From the NCBI GenBank assembly GCA_033795365.1, contig JARYGU010000024.1, positions 1 through 64,000 of the forward strand: 64,000 bases of DNA. Direction: 5' to 3'. Position numbers and translations under genes: made by a program. This stretch comes from JARYGU01 sp033795365. GTDB taxonomy: Bacteria; Pseudomonadota; Alphaproteobacteria; Rhizobiales; Rhizobiaceae. This document shows, one piece after another, positions 54,128-63,612 of this stretch (position 1 is its first letter; every line of letters begins with the position of its first letter). Below the pieces are notes generated by a model. That model searched no databases and was not told where the DNA came from. It saw only the letters and a list, made by a program, of their open reading frames with translations.

Positions 54128-55420
54128 TTAGACCAACATCAGCATTGGCCGCTCAATGTACGAGCGGAAGGCACCAAGCAATGCAGCACCCAGTGCTCCA
54201 TCGACAGCGCGATGGTCTGTCGAGAGTGTCACGGTCATCATGGTGGCCGCCTTGACGTCATCCCCGACAAGTATGGGTCGGCGCTCGCCCGCCCCGACAG
54301 CGAGGATCGTGGCATGCGGCGGGTTGACGATCGCCGCGAACTCCCGGACGCCGAACATTCCCAAATTGGAAACCGCTGCTGTTCCGCCCTGGTATTCGTC
54401 GGTTTTGAGTTTGCCTTCCTTGGCACGCGCACCGAGATCTTTCATCTCATTCGAAATCGCTGACAGAGTCTTGATTTCAGAACTGCGCACGATCGGCGTG
54501 ATCAGTCCACCCGGCACGGACACGGCAACACCTATATCCGCATGGTGATGCTTGAGGAGTCCTTCATCAGTCCAGGAGACGTTCCCGTCCGGAACTGCCC
54601 GCAGCGCCATGGCATAAGCCTTGATCACCATGTCGTTGACGGACAGTTTGTATTCGGCCTTCCCGTCCACGATCGGCGCCGAGGCGTTAAGTTCTGCGCG
54701 CAACCGGAGCAGCGCGTCGATGTTGCAGTCGAGCGTCAAATAGAAGTGAGGGACGGTCGATTTGGCCTCTACCAAGCGGCGCGCGATTGTCCGCCGCATA
54801 TTGCTATGAGCAATGACCTCATAGCTTCCTTCAGCGAAGAGCTTACGTACCTGATCGTCCGAAGATGCGCCGGGAGCCGGCCCGCTCGCCGCGACCGTCA
54901 GGCCAGCATCGGAAGCCGCCGATTGCAATGGCCTGTAGGACAGGACGTCAGACTTAGACACCCGGCCCTTCGGACCAGAACCTGGAACATCAGCCAAATC
55001 AATGCCAGCATCCTGCGCGAGCCGTCGAGCCAAAGGCGTTGCTCGAACCTTAGCGGTACTTCCAGCAACGAGTGGAAGTGCCTCGGGCGTCGATGACGCC
55101 GGAAATGCGACAGTGGTTTCCGACGACTCTGTCGGAATTGCCGCTACCTCCGCTGGAGCGGGCGTGCCAGTGTAAGCCTCGCCCTCTTCGTATATCCAGG
55201 CCACTGGCGCGCCCACGGGAATATCGACTCCCTCGCGGCCGGTAATGTCGCGGAGGATTCCACTTGCGGGCGCATCGATCTCCATCGCCGCCTTGTCGGT
55301 CTCGATTTCGAAGAGCACATCACCCTTCTTCACCACCGAATCATTGTCGAAAAACCACTTGGAGATTCGACCGGTCGCCATATCCATATCGACCTTGGGT
55401 AGAATAACCTCAACAGGCAT
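54128..55420 (-). CDS. pdhC: Dihydrolipoamide acetyltransferase (E2) of a pyruvate/acetoin-type complex
   Basis: A 430-residue E2: an N-terminal lipoyl domain (lipoyl Lys43 in EIETDKAAME), a linker, an E3/E1-binding domain (RATPLARRLAQDAGIDL) and a C-terminal catalytic domain with STDHRAVDGALGA carrying the active His and Asp. It moves the acyl group from E1 to CoA. The start is one base after the E1 beta stop. A gap of 127 bases separates it from lpdA. The acyl group is probably acetyl, from pyruvate, acetoin or a deoxy-ketose phosphate. Confidence 0.9.
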   Translation of the reverse strand: MPVEVILPKVDMDMATGRISKWFFDNDSVVKKGDVLFEIETDKAAMEIDAPASGILRDITGREGVDIPVGAPVAWIYEEGEAYTGTPAPAEVAAIPTESSETTVAFPASSTPEALPLVAGSTAKVRATPLARRLAQDAGIDLADVPGSGPKGRVSKSDVLSYRPLQSAASDAGLTVAASGPAPGASSDDQVRKLFAEGSYEVIAHSNMRRTIARRLVEAKSTVPHFYLTLDCNIDALLRLRAELNASAPIVDGKAEYKLSVNDMVIKAYAMALRAVPDGNVSWTDEGLLKHHHADIGVAVSVPGGLITPIVRSSEIKTLSAISNEMKDLGARAKEGKLKTDEYQGGTAAVSNLGMFGVREFAAIVNPPHATILAVGAGERRPILVGDDVKAATMMTVTLSTDHRAVDGALGAALLGAFRSYIERPMLMLV

Positions 55421-55421
55421 G

Positions 55422-56420
55422 TCAGCGCACTCCCTTGACGAGGTCACGCGCTGCGGTGATGATGCCGGGCACCTGAGGAACCGCTGCTTTTTCAAGATCC
55501 GGATTGTACGGGATCGGTGTCTCCGAACCGCCCAGGCGCACAATAGGCGCATCCAGGTAGTCGAAGGCCTCGCTCTCGGCAATCATCGCGCTCAGTTCAG
55601 CGCCGATGCCGAGCGTCTTGACGCCCTCGTACACACACATCAGCCGGGAGGTCTTCTTGACGCTTTCGATGATCGTCTCGCGATCCATCGGGCGTACGGT
55701 GCGAAGATCGATGACTTCAATGTCGATGCCTTCAGCCGCCAGCGCTTCAGCGGCCTCCAAAGCCTTGTGGACCATGATCGAGGTGGCGACGATGGTGAGG
55801 TCCTTGCCTTCGCGACGGACATCGGCTTTTCCGATCGGCACCGTGTAGTGACCTTCAGGGACCGGGCCTTTCATCTTGTAGAGCAACTTGTGCTCGAAAA
55901 TCATGACCGGATCGGGATCCGCGACTGCTGCGAGCAGCATGCCTTTGACGTCATGAGGCGTCGCCGGCTGAATGACCTTGAGCCCCGGGACATGGCCGAG
56001 CCATGCTTCGATGCTCTGGCTGTGCTGTGCCGCGGCCCCCGTACCGGAGCCGGCCGGGAAGCGCATGACCACCGGAACGGATACCGCTCCACCGAGCATG
56101 TATCGCATCTTGGCTGCCTGGTTGACGATCTGTTCCATCGCAAGGGCGGCGAAATCCGAGAACTGGAACTCGAATATCGGCCGCAGACCAGTCACCGCCG
56201 CACCGACTGCAACGCCGGCGCCGCCGAGTTCCGAAATCGGCGTGTCCATGACGCGATCCGGTCCGAACCGGTCAATCAGGTCACCGGTAACCTGAAAGGC
56301 ACCGCCGTAGACGCCAATATCCTCGCCCATCAGGATGACACGCTCATCCGCCTCCATGGCGATTGCCATGGCCTCCTGGATGGCTTGCGAATAGCTCAAC
56401 TCTCTGACTGCCGTGTCCAT
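55422..56420 (-). CDS. pdhB: 2-oxo acid/acetoin-type dehydrogenase E1 beta subunit
   Basis: A 332-residue E1 beta protein: GEDIGVYGGAFQVT, DTPISELGGAGVAVGAA and AQHSQSIEAWLGHVPGLK (the active-site His region) are present. Together with E1 alpha it forms the thiamine-diphosphate enzyme that cleaves the ketone substrate. Its start shares one base with the E1 alpha stop (TAATG), so the two subunits are made in equal amounts. The sequence is of the pyruvate/acetoin group; which one cannot be told by eye. Confidence 0.9.
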   Translation of the reverse strand: MDTAVRELSYSQAIQEAMAIAMEADERVILMGEDIGVYGGAFQVTGDLIDRFGPDRVMDTPISELGGAGVAVGAAVTGLRPIFEFQFSDFAALAMEQIVNQAAKMRYMLGGAVSVPVVMRFPAGSGTGAAAQHSQSIEAWLGHVPGLKVIQPATPHDVKGMLLAAVADPDPVMIFEHKLLYKMKGPVPEGHYTVPIGKADVRREGKDLTIVATSIMVHKALEAAEALAAEGIDIEVIDLRTVRPMDRETIIESVKKTSRLMCVYEGVKTLGIGAELSAMIAESEAFDYLDAPIVRLGGSETPIPYNPDLEKAAVPQVPGIITAARDLVKGVR

Positions 56421-57457
56421 TACGCCTGCTCCGTGTATACAAATTCCGCAAGATCGGCGATTTCCGGTGCGGGGCTTGCCTTCGCGAATTCGATACCCGC
56501 AGCGATTTCTTCGTCGACCGCAGTGCGTATCGCTTCCAATTCCTCCGGCGTCGCTATGCCGAGTTCCAACAGCTGAGCCTCGTAGCGCACGATCGGGTCG
56601 CGGTTGCTCATCCAGTCGTCAATCTCGTCCTTTGTCCGATACCGGTTGCGGTCGCTCTTCGAGTGCCCACGATAACGATAGGTCTTCGTCTCGATCAGAG
56701 TCGGCCCCTCGCCCCGCCGCGCGCGCTCGATGGCCTCGTGAGAGGCCTCAGCGACGTCGGAGAGCACGTTCCCATCGACAATCACGCCGGGCATAGAATA
56801 GGCGGCGGCGCGATCGGCGATGTTCGCCACCGCAGTCGAACGCTCGGTCGACGTGGACATGCCGTACATGTTGTTCTCGCAGACAAACACGACGGGCAGC
56901 TTCCAGACCGAAGCCATGTTGAGGGCTTCATGAAAGGCGCCTTCGTTGTTCGCGCCATCGCCGAAGAAGCAGACGGCAACCTTGCCGGTCTTCAGCCGCT
57001 TTGCGGTCAACGCAGCGCCAACGGCAATCGGCAAGCCGCCGCCCACGATACCATTTGCGCCGAGATTGCCCGTGGTGACATCCGCGATGTGCATCGAACC
57101 ACCGCGACCGGCGCAATACCCGGTCGTTTTGCCGAAGAATTCTGCGAACATACGTTTCACGTCCGCGCCCTTGGCGATGCAGTGGCCGTGCCCGCGGTGG
57201 GTCGACGTGATCTGATCGTCGTTGGCCAGCGGCAGGCAGATGCCCATGGCACTTGCTTCCTGTCCGATTGACAGATGCATCGTGCCGTGGATAAGCCCGC
57301 GCATGTAGCTCTCTTCGGCGCCTTCCTCAAACTTGCGAATGAGGTGCATTTTGTGCAGCGCATCAAGCAGTTTCTCGCGGGGGTATTGACGATAGATAAA
57401 GGGCAGGTTCCCCCCATCCGCCTCGGGGGTAACCGTGGTTGCGGCTTCCTTTGCCAT
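56420..57457 (-). CDS. pdhA: 2-oxo acid/acetoin-type dehydrogenase E1 alpha subunit
   Basis: A 345-residue E1 alpha with the thiamine-diphosphate motif starting GDGANNEGAFHEALN and ending ENNMYGMS, and the HRGHGHCIAKG and GRGGSMHIAD substrate-site segments. The phosphorylatable-loop region is RYRGHSKSDRNRYR. I start at 57457 (MAKEAATT), two bases after the oxidoreductase stop, with GGGAGAG in front. The tight link with a DRL-type oxidoreductase and a PTS suggests a ketose-phosphate-cleaving role, similar to acetoin dehydrogenase, rather than housekeeping pyruvate oxidation (inference). Confidence 0.9.
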   Translation of the reverse strand: MAKEAATTVTPEADGGNLPFIYRQYPREKLLDALHKMHLIRKFEEGAEESYMRGLIHGTMHLSIGQEASAMGICLPLANDDQITSTHRGHGHCIAKGADVKRMFAEFFGKTTGYCAGRGGSMHIADVTTGNLGANGIVGGGLPIAVGAALTAKRLKTGKVAVCFFGDGANNEGAFHEALNMASVWKLPVVFVCENNMYGMSTSTERSTAVANIADRAAAYSMPGVIVDGNVLSDVAEASHEAIERARRGEGPTLIETKTYRYRGHSKSDRNRYRTKDEIDDWMSNRDPIVRYEAQLLELGIATPEELEAIRTAVDEEIAAGIEFAKASPAPEIADLAEFVYTEQA

Positions 57458-57459
57458 TG

Positions 57460-58785
57460 TTACTCTCCCTTGCCGTAGACGAGTGCGTCCTGGCGTGCCC
57501 GCAACGCGGCGATCTTTGAGCCAGGCACGACGGCCGAATTGTCGTAGGTGATCAGCTCGCCCTTCCTGATCGGTGCGGTGACCGTGCCATGCTGCAGGAG
57601 GCCGCACGGAATAGCCTTGCTGGAACGGGCCTCGCCGGCCGTCATGATCCATGCGCGATAGGTGTATTCACCGATAGCATCGAGCTTGTCGCCGGGCTTG
57701 AGGTCCCGTTTCGCGACGGCGCAGACTTCCGCTACGGGCGTCGAAAGCGGAACCATGTCGGGCTTGCCATACAAGACGACGCGTGCACAGGTCAGCGGCA
57801 CTTCGAGCGAGGTGAGATGATACGGGCGATGGAAAGTGAAATACGGCCCCTTACCCATCTTCAGATCTTCCATGCGCTCGGACACACGCGGGTGGGACAT
57901 GTCCGCCACGACGAAAACGCCCGGCGCCACACCCTTGCCGATCGAATAGTCGACCACACCCACGCGGGATAGAACCCCACCATCTTTTTCGGGGATAAGC
58001 GTCGACGAAAGCTGGTCGAGGGTTGCAGCAGGCCCGTGCATGCCGGGCTTGTCGGGAACAAGGCCGGTGGCATTTGCGATCGCTGCCATTTCCACCATGG
58101 TCTTCGAGCCATCAACGAATTCGACGAGCATGCGCACGTTCATGTGACGGCGAGTTGCCTCCTCGGCGTAGTCGTCCGGAACAGCGTCGACGTTGAGCGG
58201 ATTGTTCTTGCCCTTCCCGGCTGCGACGATTGGATGCCCCATTGCCGAGACGAACTCGATGAGTTCCATGCAGGACGAGGGCTCATCGCCGGCGCCGAGC
58301 GAATAGGTGACGCCGAGGCGTTCGGCCTCGCTTTTGAGATAAGCACCAATCGTGACATCGGCCTCGACATTCATCATGACGAGATGCTTGCCGTGCTCCA
58401 TCGCGGCAAGGCCAATCTCGGCGCCAACGCTCGGAACGCCGGTGGCGTCGATGACGACATCGATCAGGCCGCTGTCGAGGATCGTTTGGGCATTGTTGGT
58501 TACGGCAACCTTCCGGGCTTCCATTGCCGCGTTAAGGTCGTCGACCGAGCTTACCTCTTTGTGGTGGCCCGTCTCCTGGAAGGCGATATCGACCGCCTTT
58601 TGCGCGGCAGGGAGGTTGAGATCGCAGATCGCCCCGATCTCAAGGCCCTGCATATGCGCAACACGGGTGACAATATCTGTGCCCATTTCACCCGACCCGA
58701 TAAGGCCGATACGGATAGGACGTCCGGTTTCTGCGCGCGCGACTAGGTCACGCGCCAAACCAGTTGGCGCGACGTTGATTGCCAT
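57460..58785 (-). CDS. DRL (DXR-II-like)/SAF-domain NAD(P)-dependent oxidoreductase
   Basis: A 441-residue enzyme of the homoserine-dehydrogenase-like group with a C-terminal SAF-like region. The Rossmann motif is IRIGLIGSGEMGTDIVTR; later words are MMNVEADVTIGAYL, LGAGDEPSSCMELIEF and GKGKNNPLN, and the end reads LLQHGTVTAPIRKGELI. This is the pattern of the DRL proteins, which in Brucella replace DXR and interconvert 1-deoxyxylulose 5-phosphate and 2-C-methylerythritol 4-phosphate. Family assignment is from memory of conserved words. Start at 58785 follows GGAGGAGA. Placement before E1 alpha suggests catabolic use. Confidence 0.75.
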   Translation of the reverse strand: MAINVAPTGLARDLVARAETGRPIRIGLIGSGEMGTDIVTRVAHMQGLEIGAICDLNLPAAQKAVDIAFQETGHHKEVSSVDDLNAAMEARKVAVTNNAQTILDSGLIDVVIDATGVPSVGAEIGLAAMEHGKHLVMMNVEADVTIGAYLKSEAERLGVTYSLGAGDEPSSCMELIEFVSAMGHPIVAAGKGKNNPLNVDAVPDDYAEEATRRHMNVRMLVEFVDGSKTMVEMAAIANATGLVPDKPGMHGPAATLDQLSSTLIPEKDGGVLSRVGVVDYSIGKGVAPGVFVVADMSHPRVSERMEDLKMGKGPYFTFHRPYHLTSLEVPLTCARVVLYGKPDMVPLSTPVAEVCAVAKRDLKPGDKLDAIGEYTYRAWIMTAGEARSSKAIPCGLLQHGTVTAPIRKGELITYDNSAVVPGSKIAALRARQDALVYGKGE

Positions 58786-59027
58786 CGAAATCTCCTCCCA
58801 AGGCATGGAACTATGTGTGAGTGTGACCTATCAATAGCAGTACATTTGTTTTTGTGTCAACACGATTGTTCATTCATGACGGCATTTCTGCGGCTTAATC
58901 CAGCAAAATGCCGATGACCGTGGTGACGCAGCCTCAAACAAAAGTGACACGCGTGCAAACGCCATTCGGTCCCATCCGGGGACCGGGCGTCCAAGAGCTG
59001 GCAGCAGGTGGTTTTGTCGAGAGGGTG
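58786..59027. promoter_or_regulatory. Control region with operator-like sites between the SorC gene and the oxidoreductase gene
   Basis: GTACATTTG (58840-58848) and TGTTCATTCATGACG (58867-58881) match the operator-like words seen near 24732, 34242 and 42146. They lie about 60-100 bases before the oxidoreductase start, suggesting a SorC-controlled internal promoter for the dehydrogenase genes. Confidence 0.55.
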
Positions 59028-60035
59028 TTATCTCTGGGCGCTGCGAAGCATGGCCCGAGCACTTTCCTCGTCTGTAATCAGAACAGTTGGCCGAACCAAC
59101 TGCATAGCCGCAATCATGGCGTCGGCTTTCTCAGCACCGCCAGAGGCGAGGATCCGCAACGGCGCGCGCCGAATTCGATCAACATCCACCGACATGACCC
59201 TGTCATTGATGGGATGCTCGATCAGCTCACCGTTCTTGTCGAAGAAATGGAAGAGCAAGTCGCCAACGGCGCCGCGGCTTACCAGGTCCTGTCGCTGGCC
59301 TTCCGTCAGAAAGCCGCCTCGATAGAATGTGGTCGCGGAGTCAACGCCGCCCACGCTGACCACAACAGCATCGAGTGTATCAGCCATATCGAAGATTTCC
59401 TGGATACCGCAGCGTTTGATCAGCGCTTCCTTTGTAGAAGCGCTATCGACGACCGCAGGAGCAGGAATGAGGAATCCTTCGCCCTGGAAAGCCTGCGCGA
59501 AACGCCAGGCAAACTCTGCCGGATTGAAACGCCGAACCTGGCTGACGCCACCGAGCAGCGAAATGACCTTGAAATCGGGAAGCGTGCGGCCGCTGATGCT
59601 TGAGAGCGAGGCAAACAACGTACGGCCCCAGCCCACACCAACGGTCATGCCGGGCTTCATCGCTTCGGAAAGGAATGCGCCCGTGGCCGCGCTGATGGAA
59701 GGGATGGGATCGGCAGCCGGCTCGGAGATCGGCGCGACTATAGCCTCCCCCACGCCAAACGCCGCCTCCAGGCTTCGCTCAAGACGCACGACTTCCGACA
59801 GTTCGCCCTCGATGGCAATCTTCACTTCGTTGCGGGCACGGGCGTCTGCCAGCATCCGAACGACGGTCACGCGCCCCACTCCCAGAACGTCGGCAATATC
59901 GTTCTGAGTCATTTGCTCTACAAAATACATCCAGGCAGCGCGCACGCGCATCCGGTCCCGGTTACCGGGCGCCTGCGCACCGCTGTCCTCGTTCACATCC
60001 GCTGGTGGCGATGTATTCTTCTTTTTCCGAGCCAC
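59028..60035 (-). CDS. SorC family sugar-sensing transcriptional regulator
   Basis: A 335-residue SorC-type regulator starting at GTG. The HTH is in EQMTQNDIADVLGVGRVTVVR (key part MTQNDIADVLG) and the effector loops are GMTVGVGWGRTLFA, VISLLGGVSQVR and ILASGGAEKADAM. It lies between the PTS genes and the oxidoreductase gene, all on one strand, so it is the obvious local regulator. Its inducer should be a phosphorylated product of PTS uptake. Confidence 0.88.
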   Translation of the reverse strand: MARKKKNTSPPADVNEDSGAQAPGNRDRMRVRAAWMYFVEQMTQNDIADVLGVGRVTVVRMLADARARNEVKIAIEGELSEVVRLERSLEAAFGVGEAIVAPISEPAADPIPSISAATGAFLSEAMKPGMTVGVGWGRTLFASLSSISGRTLPDFKVISLLGGVSQVRRFNPAEFAWRFAQAFQGEGFLIPAPAVVDSASTKEALIKRCGIQEIFDMADTLDAVVVSVGGVDSATTFYRGGFLTEGQRQDLVSRGAVGDLLFHFFDKNGELIEHPINDRVMSVDVDRIRRAPLRILASGGAEKADAMIAAMQLVRPTVLITDEESARAMLRSAQR

Positions 60036-60125
60036 GTTGCCTATGGAATCCTTTCGCGAGAGTCATGGCATCTCTACCAACACTCCACGACATTGGGAAT
60101 CCAGAAAATCAGCAATAGGAAGCGG

Positions 60126-62087
60126 TCAACCGGCCGCCTCAAGGACGTCGACAATACATTTCTTCGCCCGCGGAATGGATGCCGGGCTCATGCTGAGTTC
60201 GGTAAGACCCATTTTCAGGAACGCCGGGATGAGATCCGGACGGGCAGCGGCTTCGCCGCACATGCCGACCATAATGCCAGCCTCCGTTCCAGCCTTTGCG
60301 GTCAGTTCGATTGCCGCCAGTACCGCAGGATTGTTGACATCGTTGAGCGCTGCGACCTGGGGGTTCATCCGATCCGCCGCCATCACATACTGTGTCAGGT
60401 CGTTGGTGCCGATCGAGAAGAAATCGACCTCCCGCGCAAGGGCTGAAGCAATCATAACAGCGGCCGGCGTTTCGATCATCACCCCGAGCGCAAAACGCTT
60501 GAAGGGAATGCCATCACCACTGAGTTCATTTGCACATTCGTCGATCAATGAGCGCGTTCGCCGCACCTCGTCCAGCGTGGAGACCATCGGGAGCATAACT
60601 TTTACGTTCCCATGTACCGCTGCCCGAAGGAGCGCCTTCAACTGAGGCTTGAAGATATCCGGGCGATCGAGGCACATCCGCACCCCGCGCCAACCAAGGA
60701 ACGGATTCTGCTCCACAGGAAATGTGATGCCGGAAACCGGCTTGTCGCCGCCGATGTCAAGCGTCCGGATGATGACTGCGGCGGGAGCAAATGCTCGCGC
60801 TGCCTCTGCGTAGATTTCGTACTGCATGTCCTCGGTCGGCAGGCCGCCATGCTTCATAAAGAGAAGCTCTGTCCGGAAAAGACCAACCCCCATGGCGCCG
60901 GCCTCTCTGGCCGCTTCAATCTCCTCGACCGAGCCGATATTCGCGGCGACCTCGATCGTCGTACCGTCCTGGCGTTTGGGCGTCAGATCCTTGAAAAGGC
61001 GAAGACGTTCCTCTTCCTTCGCAGCGGCTGCGATCTTCACCTCGAATTTCTGCCGAATATCGGCTGACGGATCCGCGATTACCTGTCCGATGCTGCCATC
61101 CAGCGCGATTTCCTGCGCGTGCGCCAGGTCTTCAATTGCGCTTCCGAGCCCCAACACAGCCGGAATCCCATGCGCGCGAGCGATAATCGCAATATGCGAG
61201 GTGGCACCACCATGAGCGCACACCACGCCCTTGACCAGCTTGAGCGGTGCTCGCGCCAGATCCCAAGCCCCAATGTCTTCGGCAAGCACGATTGATGGCC
61301 CCGAAATCTCGTCGAGACCGATATCGCGTTCGCCGGTCAACGCCAGGCAGATTTGCCGCGCAATCGCCTTGACGTCGTCCGCGCGGGCGTTGAGATAGAC
61401 ATCCGAGACGCGTCCGAAGGCAGATGCAGTACCCTCGGTAACGCTGAGGACGGCGTCAAGGGCATTGTAACCCTGACCGATCGCGCTGACGATTTCATCT
61501 GTGATTGCACTGTCGCCCGCGATGTCGCAAAGGGCTGCGATGATGCTGCGGTCGGTTTCCGAAAGGCTGTCGCCCGCAAGAGCGTCCTCCATCGACCTCT
61601 GCACCGTAGAAACGGCGCGACGAAACGCGTCGATCTCGGATGGAATTTCATCGTCGCGCAGCCGGCGATGGGTCGGGGAGAACTGCTTCGGAAAATAGTG
61701 AAATGCCGTACCCAACGCCACGCCTTCGCTCGCCGCGATTCCGCGCCTACCGTCAACTTCACCGGTGACGGCCGGTGCCGTGCGCACTTCGCCAGTTTGC
61801 GCCAATGGTGAGGAACTCTCCTCGCCAAGCCCGGAATCCGGGTTCTCCAGGAACGCCACCAGAGCATCCAGTGCGAGCTCGGCATCCTCGCCATCGGCCC
61901 GGAGCGTTACGGTGTCGTTCTCCTTCACCGCCAGCAGCATCAGCTTCACCGAGCTTTTCGCACTTGCTGCCTTGCCATTCTTGACGATTTCGACGTTGCA
62001 TTCGAAGCTCTTGGCAAGCTTGACGAACCGTGTTGCAGGACGAGCGTGCAGGCCTTCGTGCACGCGCACGATAGTGGAGCGTTCCAT
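60126..62087 (-). CDS. ptsI: HPr-Enzyme I fusion phosphotransferase of the PTS
   Basis: A 653-residue cytoplasmic protein joining HPr (residues 1-90, active His14 in GLHARPA; regulatory Ser region AKSSVKLMLL) to Enzyme I. EI motifs are GGATSHIAIIARAHGIPAV (phospho-His; key part GGATSHIAI), GVGLFRTELLF and IGTNDLTQY with the C-terminal PEP-binding barrel. It takes phosphate from PEP and passes it to EIIA. Start at 62087. Having its own EI and HPr makes this operon independent of the chromosomal nitrogen PTS. No EIIA domain is fused. Confidence 0.92.
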   Translation of the reverse strand: MERSTIVRVHEGLHARPATRFVKLAKSFECNVEIVKNGKAASAKSSVKLMLLAVKENDTVTLRADGEDAELALDALVAFLENPDSGLGEESSSPLAQTGEVRTAPAVTGEVDGRRGIAASEGVALGTAFHYFPKQFSPTHRRLRDDEIPSEIDAFRRAVSTVQRSMEDALAGDSLSETDRSIIAALCDIAGDSAITDEIVSAIGQGYNALDAVLSVTEGTASAFGRVSDVYLNARADDVKAIARQICLALTGERDIGLDEISGPSIVLAEDIGAWDLARAPLKLVKGVVCAHGGATSHIAIIARAHGIPAVLGLGSAIEDLAHAQEIALDGSIGQVIADPSADIRQKFEVKIAAAAKEEERLRLFKDLTPKRQDGTTIEVAANIGSVEEIEAAREAGAMGVGLFRTELLFMKHGGLPTEDMQYEIYAEAARAFAPAAVIIRTLDIGGDKPVSGITFPVEQNPFLGWRGVRMCLDRPDIFKPQLKALLRAAVHGNVKVMLPMVSTLDEVRRTRSLIDECANELSGDGIPFKRFALGVMIETPAAVMIASALAREVDFFSIGTNDLTQYVMAADRMNPQVAALNDVNNPAVLAAIELTAKAGTEAGIMVGMCGEAAARPDLIPAFLKMGLTELSMSPASIPRAKKCIVDVLEAAG

Positions 62088-62121
62088 GGAGTTGTCTCGT
62101 TGATTTGTGTGATGGCTGCGG

Positions 62122-62499
62122 TCAGGCGCCGATAGTAATCGTTTCACCGATCACCAGGGCGGCTTTCAGTGCATCGGCATCTACTGAGGCCGCACAGATT
62201 TCACCCGGTCGCTCGGTACTTACGGCATCATTGAAATTGATGACGACGTGCCCGAGATCCACGACCTTCTTCCAGGCGGTCTCTCCGACCGCTGTAATCG
62301 TTGCCTCGATTGCACCAATAGCAATCGATTGACCAACCGTCGGCGCTTCCTCAGCCGGGCCGATGCCAGGCTTGTGAAGGACCGATACTTCCGAGAGTTC
62401 CGGCGGGGCGCCATCCGCGAAAAGAATGACGACGCCACCTTCTGCGAGATCTGCTACGTCAGGCCCAACGGATGTTATCTGAGTCTTGAGATGAATCAC
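62122..62499 (-). CDS. srlB: PTS glucitol/sorbitol-type EIIA component
   Basis: A 125-residue EIIA of the glucitol family: TQITSVGPDVADLAEGGVVILF (key part VGPDVADLAEGG), SVLHKPGIGP, GQSIAIGAIEATITAVGETAW and LGHVVINFNDA match SrlB. The probable phospho-His lies in one of the VLHK or LGHV segments. An ATG-led frame starts at 62523, but GGAGGAG fits a GTG at 62499 (or TTG at 62502) better. It transfers phosphate from HPr to EIIB. Confidence 0.85.
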   Translation of the reverse strand: MIHLKTQITSVGPDVADLAEGGVVILFADGAPPELSEVSVLHKPGIGPAEEAPTVGQSIAIGAIEATITAVGETAWKKVVDLGHVVINFNDAVSTERPGEICAASVDADALKAALVIGETITIGA

Positions 62500-62592
62500 C
62501 AATGTCTCCTCCGAATTGTGCATATCCTGCCGACTACCGGACGTAGCGGCCGTGTAGGCAGGCGGGCCGCCTGATGGAGCCCGCCCGCTTCA

Positions 62593-63591
62593 TCAAAATA
62601 CGACCAAGCTGACGAGCCAGGCGAGAAGCACCGAGAACGGCCCCATTATCTGGCGACTGATGAGGACGGCCGGCACGCCGATCTCGATCGTCTTCGGCTT
62701 TGCTTCTCCAAGCGCCAAGCCGACCGGCACGAAATCGCACCCGACCTGGGTATTGTAGGCAAACAGCGCCGGAAGGGCCATTGCAGGCGCTATGGTCCCG
62801 TTCGCGATCTGCGGCCCGATGATGGCAACGCCGACCACCTGCGCGATGACCGCGCCTGGACCCAAGATGGGCGACAGGAACGGCAGGCCACAAATCGCGG
62901 AGAGGATCAGCAGGCCAACGATATTGTTGGCAAGCGGTCCCATCGGCTGCGCCAGCACATCACCGATGCCGGTGTACAGGATCAGGCCGATCAACATGGT
63001 CACGAATGCCATGAAGGGGAGCACATTGCGCACGACCTGGTCGATGGTACGCCTGCCGGAATTGAAGAAGATCCCAACCACGCGCCCCATGACGCGACCG
63101 ATACTCGCGATGAGATTGATGAACCCGCCACCGGACGTATCGACCACCGGGGGAGCCTTGACCGTCGCAGTAGGGGACACCGAGGACGTCGAGGCAACGG
63201 TCGCTGCTTCCGAGCCATCGGCCATGACGATATCCTGTTCCTTCACACCGGAGACGTAGATGTCCTCTGTGATGAACTGGGCAAGAGGGCCTGCCTGTCC
63301 GACCGGTGTCAGGTTGACGGTCGGAATGCGCTTGCGCGGATAAACGCCGCAACGCGCCGTACCGCCGCAATCGACCACTACAACCGCCATCTCGCCTTCC
63401 ACCGGAGGCGACCGGAAGCCATCGACAGCCTCGCCACCAGTCATTTCCGCGATGCGCTGGGCTATCGGGTGAATGCCGCCGCCCGTCACCGAGACGATCT
63501 TGTTCTTCTGAGACGTCGGCTGGATGACGAGAGGCCCGCCCCAACCGGTCTTGCCTCGCGAGATTTTAACCGCCTTGTATTCCTTGACCAT
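62593..63591 (-). CDS. srlE: PTS glucitol/sorbitol-type EIIBC component
   Basis: A 332-residue protein: an N-terminal EIIB domain with VVVDCGGTARCGVYPRKRIP, where Cys75 is the likely phospho-cysteine, a linker rich in Ala, Ser, Thr and Val (about residues 125-150), and a membrane domain with about five hydrophobic segments (GPGAVIAQVVGVAIIGPQI; TQVGCDFVPVGLALGEAKP). This layout is that of SrlE. With the SrlA-type EIIC and EIIA it would take up and phosphorylate a polyol. PTS permeases of this family are uncommon in Rhizobiales. Confidence 0.9.
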   Translation of the reverse strand: MVKEYKAVKISRGKTGWGGPLVIQPTSQKNKIVSVTGGGIHPIAQRIAEMTGGEAVDGFRSPPVEGEMAVVVVDCGGTARCGVYPRKRIPTVNLTPVGQAGPLAQFITEDIYVSGVKEQDIVMADGSEAATVASTSSVSPTATVKAPPVVDTSGGGFINLIASIGRVMGRVVGIFFNSGRRTIDQVVRNVLPFMAFVTMLIGLILYTGIGDVLAQPMGPLANNIVGLLILSAICGLPFLSPILGPGAVIAQVVGVAIIGPQIANGTIAPAMALPALFAYNTQVGCDFVPVGLALGEAKPKTIEIGVPAVLISRQIMGPFSVLLAWLVSLVVF

Positions 63592-63612
63592 GATAAATCC
63601 CCCGCCAGTCCG

